From contig JAQUCQ010000029.1 in NCBI GenBank assembly GCA_028686145.1, positions 1-17,178 on the forward strand: 17,178 bases of DNA. Reading direction: 5' to 3'. Origin of the DNA: Desulfuromonadaceae bacterium (lineage in GTDB: Bacteria; Desulfobacterota; Desulfuromonadia; Geobacterales; Pseudopelobacteraceae). Of this stretch, positions 11,982 through 17,178 are shown one piece after another. Positions within the stretch are counted from its first letter, which is position 1, and every line of letters begins with the position of its first letter. Made by a program: the position numbers and the translations under genes. A model generated the notes under the pieces. It searched no databases. It was given only the letters and a program-made list of their open reading frames with translations, and was not told the DNA's origin.

Positions 11982-11999
11982 GATATATTATGTAAAGTT
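11982..11999 (+). other. Right attachment core (attR) with degenerate XerC arm
   Basis: The 18-bp core GATATATTATGTAAAGTT is identical to 4199-4216. The preceding 11 bp (11971-11981) end CATTC instead of CATAA, so only the centre and XerD-type arm match dif. These 11 bp are phage sequence and thus show that the phage site carried a poor XerC arm. Confidence 0.75.
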
Positions 12000-12097
12000 A
12001 CGTTACTGGTATTGGTATTTTTATGAAAACATGATGATCAGTAAATTAGTAGTTGTTGACAAGGCAATCCCCCATCGCATTTATACGATTATCAATC

Positions 12098-14455
12098 TTA
12101 ATTCGATTGTTGATCATACTCTGCATATAACTTCATAATGCCATCGCGTAGCACTGACAATTTATAGGGCTTCTGAATAAATCCAGCCAATCCTTTACCA
12201 ACAAACTTCTGCGTCACTTCAAGTTCACTAAAACCACTGCTCATTATCACTTTCACATCAGGATTTAATGTCCGTAGCTCGCGGAAGCACTGTTCACCAT
12301 CCATGTGCGGCATTGTAAGGTCAAGAATAACAAAACTTATATTTCTTGAGGTGTTATATGCTTCTAGCGCCTCGCGGCCGTCATTGGCTGTAACAACGTT
12401 GAATCCCAATTCTTTGAGCATTTCGGCGCCAATTCCCCGCACAGTTTCTTCGTCATCAACGAGGAGTACGGTACCACTCCCCTTCCATTTACCATTATGG
12501 GTGTCGTGATTGAAAATTTCAGCTGGTTTCCCGCTTGCCGGAAGAAGAATCTTGAAGGTGCTTCCTTTACCCGGTTCGCTGTAAACCTTGATTGCACCTT
12601 TATGACCACGAACTATTCCAAGGACGGCAGCCATGCCGAGGCCTCTTCCGGTAAATTTTGTCGTAAAGAATGGGTCGAACAATTTTGCCAATATTTCTTT
12701 ATCCATGCCACATCCGGTGTCAGCAATTTCAATAAAAACATAAAGTCCGTCGCTAATATTCTCGTCCAGCCAGACATCTTTAAGATAATTATGAGTACAG
12801 TCCATACAGCCGGTAGTAATGGCGATGATGCCGCTTTTATCTCCAATGGCTTCGGATGCGTTTATGACTAGATTCATTATTATTTGGCGAATCTGGGTAG
12901 CATCAGCTTCAACAGGTGGCAGTGGCCGGGTAAGGTTGAGGCGCAAGACAGCTTTCTTGGAAATTGAGACCTGAAGTATATGAAGCATCTCCTCCAACAA
13001 ACTATTGATGTCATGGTTTTTAATGACAAATTTACCTTTTCCCGAATAGGCAAGCATTTGCTTAGCAAGGTCGGCAGCACGGGAAGCAGCTTTTTCTATA
13101 CTCTTCAGGTTGTCAACGGCTGGAGATTCCGGATTAATTCGCATAAGGGCCAAATCCGCATTCCCGATGATTGCCGTGAGAATATTATTAAAGTCATGGG
13201 CAATGCCACCTGCTAGAACTCCAAGACTTTCGAGTTTCTGGGCGTGAAGGAGCTGGCGCTCAAACGACAATCGTTCATCCTCAGCCTTTTTTTGATCAGT
13301 AATATCATGGCCGATACCAATGTATTTAAGGTTGCCATCTGCATCCGTATACGTTGTTCCATTCGCCAGGAACATGCGCCATGAGCCGTCGGCGCATTTT
13401 ACGCGGTACGGAGGACTTGTTTGCGCTTCTCCAGTAGACAGAACGTTCATCAGGTATTCAAGACAGGGTACAATGTCATCAGGATGCACAAATGGTCCGA
13501 ATTCGTGTCCAATAACATCGCGCGCCGGAAACCCAAAATGTGTTTCCCATGAGGGAGATACAAACTGAAATACACCTATAGCATCAAGAACAAAAATAAC
13601 GTCAAAGGAGTGTTCTACAAAAGTTCTGAATTTTGCTTCACTTGCCCTTAAAGAATCATCGGCTTCCTTGCTTTCCACAAGTTTGAGTTCCAGTTCGGCG
13701 TTGGCAGCTTCAAGATCACGTGTCTTCTGCTTCACCTGCTGTGACATTTGATTTACAGAGTCAGCAAGTATGCCAACTTCATCATGAGAAGTAATCTCCA
13801 ATTTTACGTCAAAATCCCCCTCGGCAATTTTTTTTGCATGCTCAGAGATTTTGATCACTGGACGCGACACAAAACGGGAGATGAAATAGTTAATTAGAAT
13901 TGCAATACATATAAAAGAAAGTGAAAAATTAATGATAACATGCAGGAGTGCAATCATAACCTTGTTGTTAACGACGCTCACGGGGAAACCAAGACGAATC
14001 TGTCCGAGGTGATTATTGGTGGAGTCGAATATCGGGATAGTTACATCGTAGTAATCAAGGCCGTCAAATCGGCGGTAGAGTTGCATAATCGGCTTGGTGG
14101 AAGCGATGCTGTTCTTCATGACCTTGTCGGTAAAGACTTTACCGTCTAATCCAGGAATACTGCTATACAAGACCTTCCCGGTAAGGTCAGTTATCCCAGC
14201 ATAGGTAATCTGTGGGTTGTGTTCTATTAGTTGCTTGCATTTTTTATCCATGCCGGTAAAAGAATCAAGTGGCAACCCGAGACTTAGCAGTTCAACAACG
14301 ATCGAATTCAGACTGTAGCCGAGACCATAGGTCCCGGTGACAAGTGCTTCGGTGTAGTATTTTTTAAAGTTGGTAACAAGAAAAACAGAGCTTATAAAAA
14401 GAGATGTGAACAACACACAGATTATAATAAGAAGTATCTTCTTGCCGATTTTCAT
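12098..14455 (-). CDS. Hybrid sensor histidine kinase with PAS and receiver domains
   Basis: The 785-aa protein has membrane helices at about residues 5-27 and 167-193, enclosing a periplasmic sensor domain of about 140 aa that looks Cache-like. HAMP follows (about 193-245), then a PAS domain (about 270-390) and HisKA with GGIAHDFNNIL (His420). HATPase_c has an N box with NLVINASEAI, DTGCGM (579-584) and GRGLGM. A receiver domain spans about 662-780 with VDDEE, phospho-acceptor Asp712 and Lys762. It signals by His-to-Asp transfer, and any output regulator is not in the window. It lies 59 bp after a binding-protein gene on the same strand, so the pair may detect one ligand. Its 3' end is 98 bp from the prophage and faces it. 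Confidence 0.92.
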   Translation of the reverse strand: MKIGKKILLIIICVLFTSLFISSVFLVTNFKKYYTEALVTGTYGLGYSLNSIVVELLSLGLPLDSFTGMDKKCKQLIEHNPQITYAGITDLTGKVLYSSIPGLDGKVFTDKVMKNSIASTKPIMQLYRRFDGLDYYDVTIPIFDSTNNHLGQIRLGFPVSVVNNKVMIALLHVIINFSLSFICIAILINYFISRFVSRPVIKISEHAKKIAEGDFDVKLEITSHDEVGILADSVNQMSQQVKQKTRDLEAANAELELKLVESKEADDSLRASEAKFRTFVEHSFDVIFVLDAIGVFQFVSPSWETHFGFPARDVIGHEFGPFVHPDDIVPCLEYLMNVLSTGEAQTSPPYRVKCADGSWRMFLANGTTYTDADGNLKYIGIGHDITDQKKAEDERLSFERQLLHAQKLESLGVLAGGIAHDFNNILTAIIGNADLALMRINPESPAVDNLKSIEKAASRAADLAKQMLAYSGKGKFVIKNHDINSLLEEMLHILQVSISKKAVLRLNLTRPLPPVEADATQIRQIIMNLVINASEAIGDKSGIIAITTGCMDCTHNYLKDVWLDENISDGLYVFIEIADTGCGMDKEILAKLFDPFFTTKFTGRGLGMAAVLGIVRGHKGAIKVYSEPGKGSTFKILLPASGKPAEIFNHDTHNGKWKGSGTVLLVDDEETVRGIGAEMLKELGFNVVTANDGREALEAYNTSRNISFVILDLTMPHMDGEQCFRELRTLNPDVKVIMSSGFSELEVTQKFVGKGLAGFIQKPYKLSVLRDGIMKLYAEYDQQSN

Positions 14456-14514
14456 GTGTACTTCCCCTTAACGATCTCTACAAATCCCGAAACAACAATT
14501 TTAGTGCATCAGTA

Positions 14515-15573
14515 CTAATGGATAATATTTTCACCAGCCATCTGGAGTAGCTCGATCGGGACATCAATGCCGAATTTTTTCGCCTTTTTCAGATCAATCG
14601 CAACTCCATATCTGTGTGGCCATTCCGGCAAAATATCACTGATTTTTTTGCCTTCAAAAAGTTCCTTTATCATCCGTGCAGCCTGAAAGCCGATGCTTTC
14701 GTGTGACGGGTAAATTGTGGCAACCGCCCCCCATTTATCCATAACATCGTCCTTCACCAAGCCTATAAGTGGCTTGCGGGAGGTACTATAAACCATCTTT
14801 GAAAAATCTTTCCGAGTACCCATTTGGTCGCATGGTGTGATATAGGCATCTACTTTAGGATCAAGCTCCTGTATATATTTTTTTGCGTTTACGGCCATAA
14901 TTCTGCTTCCATGTTCACCTGTTACCGAAGGAACAGACCTGAAGATAATCCTGATGTCCTTAAACTCCGGGTCGGTTCTCAACAGTTTTTCAATCCAGCT
15001 GTTATAGCTGTGAGATTGAGGCATATCTGCATAAATCAGCCCAAAGGTCCTCGCTGTGGGCATAAGCTTTCTGATAAACTTAAGACGTGTCTTCACAGGA
15101 ACGGGGTAGCAGACGCCCGTAAAGTTAGCCACCAGTTTGGAGTTAAAATCCTGAATAACGCCAATTCCAACAGGGTCAGTCGAGGAGGCAAAAATGACGG
15201 GTTGTGTTTTCCCGTACAGGGCATTTTTGGCAGACAGAGTTGCTGCTGTCCCGCCAACAAAAATGACATCATAGGAGTTTTTTAATTCGTCATTTAAGAG
15301 GAGTTCCCCCTTTTTTACATTATTACCGGAAAACATAATGGTAGTCTCAAGGTTTTTACCTTCCGAATACCCGAAGTTTGCAAGAGCATTCAGCAGCGAG
15401 GCACGGACTTCGTTGTACGGGTGGCCTTGTTGTGAATCAAGAATGAGAAGTTTAAAAATTTTGCGGATATGCGGCGTGCTGGTACTTGTCGATAACGCGG
15501 GAGAGTATTGTGTGAACATTATGACAAAGCTCAGTGCAAGAGCCCATAAAATTACAGATCCATTCAGGCGCAT
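14515..15573 (-). CDS. ABC-type substrate-binding protein (ABC_sub_bind/TrpX type)
   Basis: Start at 15573 is chosen because GGAGGGT lies 6 bp upstream on the minus strand; an ATG at 15636 would add 21 unlikely residues. The 352-aa product opens with a signal sequence (MRLNGSVILWALALSFVIMF...) and then the two-lobe periplasmic fold of the ABC_sub_bind family. Typical blocks are VIFVGGTAATLSAKNAL, PVIFASSTDPVGIGV and TFGLIYADMPQSHSYN. No permease or ATPase gene follows; a sensor kinase does. It probably presents a small ligand, for example an aromatic or amino acid, to the kinase rather than to a transporter. That is inference from context. Confidence 0.82.
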   Translation of the reverse strand: MRLNGSVILWALALSFVIMFTQYSPALSTSTSTPHIRKIFKLLILDSQQGHPYNEVRASLLNALANFGYSEGKNLETTIMFSGNNVKKGELLLNDELKNSYDVIFVGGTAATLSAKNALYGKTQPVIFASSTDPVGIGVIQDFNSKLVANFTGVCYPVPVKTRLKFIRKLMPTARTFGLIYADMPQSHSYNSWIEKLLRTDPEFKDIRIIFRSVPSVTGEHGSRIMAVNAKKYIQELDPKVDAYITPCDQMGTRKDFSKMVYSTSRKPLIGLVKDDVMDKWGAVATIYPSHESIGFQAARMIKELFEGKKISDILPEWPHRYGVAIDLKKAKKFGIDVPIELLQMAGENIIH

Positions 15574-15796
15574 TTCGGTACCCTCCGATGAGCAATAAAA
15601 ATTCAAACGAAGTTTTAGTGATGAAAATAATTCCAATCAAGCAAAATTACAATGTTATTCTTGACTTAACCTGCAGAAAATACCGATTGATCAGGAAAAC
15701 CGGTCTTGCAAGGCAGCTGGTAAATGTACTATAGTCATTCGCGAATATGCTGAGATACTGATACCGCAATCAATTTTACATATTGGAGATACTGCC
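15574..15796. promoter_or_regulatory. Divergent intergenic region upstream of aguA
   Basis: These 223 bp separate the leftward binding-protein gene from aguA. TACTAT (15727-15732) preceded by CTTGCA (15705-15710) is a weak sigma-70-like pair with 16-bp spacing, and TTGACT occurs at 15661-15666. No clear operator, hairpin or small gene was seen. Confidence 0.3.
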
Positions 15797-16822
15797 GTGA
15801 ATCCACGATTACCTGCCGAATGGGAAATTCAAGATGGCGTGCTGATGGCTTGGCCGCATGAAGGAACAGACTGGGCTTATATGCTTGATGATGTCCGTCC
15901 TGTTTTTGTTGAAATTATCCGCCATATTATCCGCTTTGAACGGGTGATTCTTACTGCACCGAATGCCGTATCTGCGACAGATTTTCTTGTCGAAGCCGGC
16001 TTGGATCTGGCCAGGGTTAAAATCTGCGAAATTCCGAATAATGATACCTGGACCCGCGATTTCGGGCCGATCACCGTTATTTATAATAATAAGCCGGTGC
16101 TGATGGATTTCGGGTTCAACGGCTGGGGGCTCAAGTTTCCCGCAAACTTAGACAACCTGATTTCAAAGCGCCTCAAACAGCTTGGTGCGTTACTCCCCAA
16201 TCTGAACACAATTGGTTTGATTATGGAGGGGGGCAGTATTGAAACTGATGGTCTTGGTACAATTCTGACCACGGCAGAATGCCTCCTTTCGCCAAACCGC
16301 AACCCTCAACTGGACAAGAGTGAAATTGAGCAGGCACTTGTTTCTGTTGTTGGAGCAAAACGGGTTCTTTGGCTTAATAACGGTTTTTTGGCCGGAGATG
16401 ATACCGACTCTCATGTTGATACCCTGGCCCGAATTTGCCCCGACAACACTATTATTTACCAGGCATGCGAGAACCCGCTTGATGAACATTACGAGTCGTT
16501 GAAACTCATGGAGAATGAACTTAAAACTTTTAAGGCTCCTGACGGATCGCCCTATCGCCTAATCCCCCTCCCCTTGCCTAAGGCCTGTTTTGATGAGAAT
16601 GCCCACCGGCTTCCGGCAAGCTATGCAAATTTCCTGATTATCAACGGTGCGGTACTGGTGCCCACCTATCGTGATTCCGAGAATGACCGCACTGCACTTG
16701 AGCGGATCGCTCAAGTGTTCCCAGAACGTGAGACTGTCGGTATTGATTGTCTGCCTTTGCTTGAACAGCACGGCTCTTTGCACTGTGTAACCATGCAGCT
16801 TCCTCAGGGCGTTCTGAAATGA
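15797..16822 (+). CDS. aguA: Agmatine deiminase
   Basis: The 341-aa protein starts at GTG 15797 with TTGGAGA upstream. It matches agmatine deiminase of the PAD_porph family: AEWEIQDGVLMAWPHEGTDW at 7-26, NDTWTRDFGPI (82-92, with Asp88), MEGGSIETDG (143-152), DTDSHVDTLARI (202-213, with His206) and the catalytic Cys330 in GSLHC near the C-terminus. The length is slightly below the usual 350-370. It hydrolyses agmatine to N-carbamoylputrescine and ammonia. The next gene, with an ATGA overlap, encodes the following step to putrescine. Confidence 0.93.
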   Translation: MNPRLPAEWEIQDGVLMAWPHEGTDWAYMLDDVRPVFVEIIRHIIRFERVILTAPNAVSATDFLVEAGLDLARVKICEIPNNDTWTRDFGPITVIYNNKPVLMDFGFNGWGLKFPANLDNLISKRLKQLGALLPNLNTIGLIMEGGSIETDGLGTILTTAECLLSPNRNPQLDKSEIEQALVSVVGAKRVLWLNNGFLAGDDTDSHVDTLARICPDNTIIYQACENPLDEHYESLKLMENELKTFKAPDGSPYRLIPLPLPKACFDENAHRLPASYANFLIINGAVLVPTYRDSENDRTALERIAQVFPERETVGIDCLPLLEQHGSLHCVTMQLPQGVLK

Positions 16823-17178
16823 CAGCACTCAGGGTCGCCCTCATTCAGCAGAATTGTTCCAGCAGTCGGGATGACAACCTTGCTAAAACTATTCGGATGG
16901 TTCGACAGGCAACTACTTCTGGAGCACAGCTTGTCGTGTTGCAGGAGCTGCATGTTTCCACGTATTTTTGTCAGGTTGAGTCTCCGGCCCTGTTCGATCT
17001 GGCTGAACCGATCCCGGGACCTTCAACGAAAATATTGGGGGAACTGGCCGGAGAGTTGGGGGTGGTAATTGTTGCCTCATTGTTTGAACGTCGAGCGGCC
17101 GGGTTGTATCATAATACTGCCGTCGTCTTTGAAAAAGACGGTTCCATCGCTGGAGTTTATCGCAAGATGCACATCCCA
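16819..17178 (+). CDS. aguB: N-carbamoylputrescine amidase, N-terminal part
   Basis: The first 120 codons are visible; the gene continues past the right edge. The protein is a nitrilase-superfamily amidohydrolase with the catalytic Glu43 in LVVLQEL and Lys116 in YRKMHIP; the catalytic Cys would lie beyond the window. Its ATG overlaps the aguA stop, so the two enzymes are translationally coupled. It converts N-carbamoylputrescine to putrescine, CO2 and ammonia. Confidence 0.92.
   Translation, partial: MTALRVALIQQNCSSSRDDNLAKTIRMVRQATTSGAQLVVLQELHVSTYFCQVESPALFDLAEPIPGPSTKILGELAGELGVVIVASLFERRAAGLYHNTAVVFEKDGSIAGVYRKMHIP

Larger units (their letters stand above)
4199..11999 (+). mobile_element. 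Integrated filamentous phage (inovirus prophage)
   Basis: The 7.8-kb element is bounded by the 18-bp direct repeat GATATATTATGTAAAGTT (4199-4216 and 11982-11999). It contains an inovirus module order: replication initiator, gV-like protein, small membrane proteins, major coat, pIII-like, pVI-like and Zot/pI, plus a repressor region. No integrase or transposase gene is present, as expected for phages that borrow XerC and XerD. No pIV secretin is present either. Phage genes are strikingly rich in T-ending codons, unlike the flanking host genes. All structural genes look intact, so the prophage may be functional. Confidence 0.9.

Noticed and set aside
4199..11999. Search for integrase, transposase, CRISPR array or tRNA in the prophage
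   Set aside because: None was seen. The repeats present are attachment cores, operators or short phased words, not CRISPR-like arrays.
12001..12097. Possible gene between attR and the sensor kinase
   Set aside because: Only 97 bp with no open frame carrying a ribosome site. It appears to be host intergenic DNA.

Overview
The window is a Gram-negative bacterial chromosome carrying a complete, integrated filamentous phage (inovirus) of about 7.8 kb. The host flanks hold a type II secretion accessory pair, the beta-lysylation set for elongation factor P with infA, a hybrid sensor kinase beside an ABC-type binding protein, and agmatine catabolism genes. This mix, with middling G+C, suits a deltaproteobacterium of the Desulfuromonadales/Desulfobulbales kind. 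That is an inference; no rRNA or other decisive marker is present.

Layout. 1-1137 (minus): partial gspB-like gene and an exeA-like ATPase. 1280-2317 (plus): lysine 2,3-aminomutase-family enzyme, probably EpmB. 2298-4078 (minus): epmA, efp, then infA. 4188-4215: a dif-like XerC/XerD site. 4199-11999: prophage between two copies of an 18-bp core. 12098-15573 (minus): hybrid histidine kinase preceded by a periplasmic binding protein. 15797-17178 (plus): aguA and the start of aguB.

Prophage order on the plus strand: two tiny genes, a cytosine-methyltransferase-like gene, an HUH replication initiator, a gV-like protein, three small membrane proteins, major coat protein, terminator, pIII-like adsorption protein, pVI-like protein, a tiny lipoprotein and a Zot/pI ATPase. 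These are followed by a 158-bp MITE-like insertion, a terminator, a 57-aa orphan and a structured non-coding stretch. A leftward lysogeny pair (Xre repressor and zinc ribbon) faces a rightward early pair (ribbon-helix-helix protein and a 116-aa unknown) across three evenly spaced operators. No integrase and no pIV secretin are encoded, so the phage probably uses host XerCD for integration and a host secretin for exit.

Three points stand out. First, the attachment core lies inside what would be one early operon on the circular phage, so integration should disconnect the repressed early promoter from rep. Second, removing the 158-bp element together with one TAGATA duplication puts the transcription terminator directly behind the stop codon of the Zot gene, which strongly supports a real insertion. 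Third, an evenly phased operator array and a separate 10-bp-phased TATTAC array suggest a compact two-regulator switch. All reading was by eye; no database search or folding program was run.
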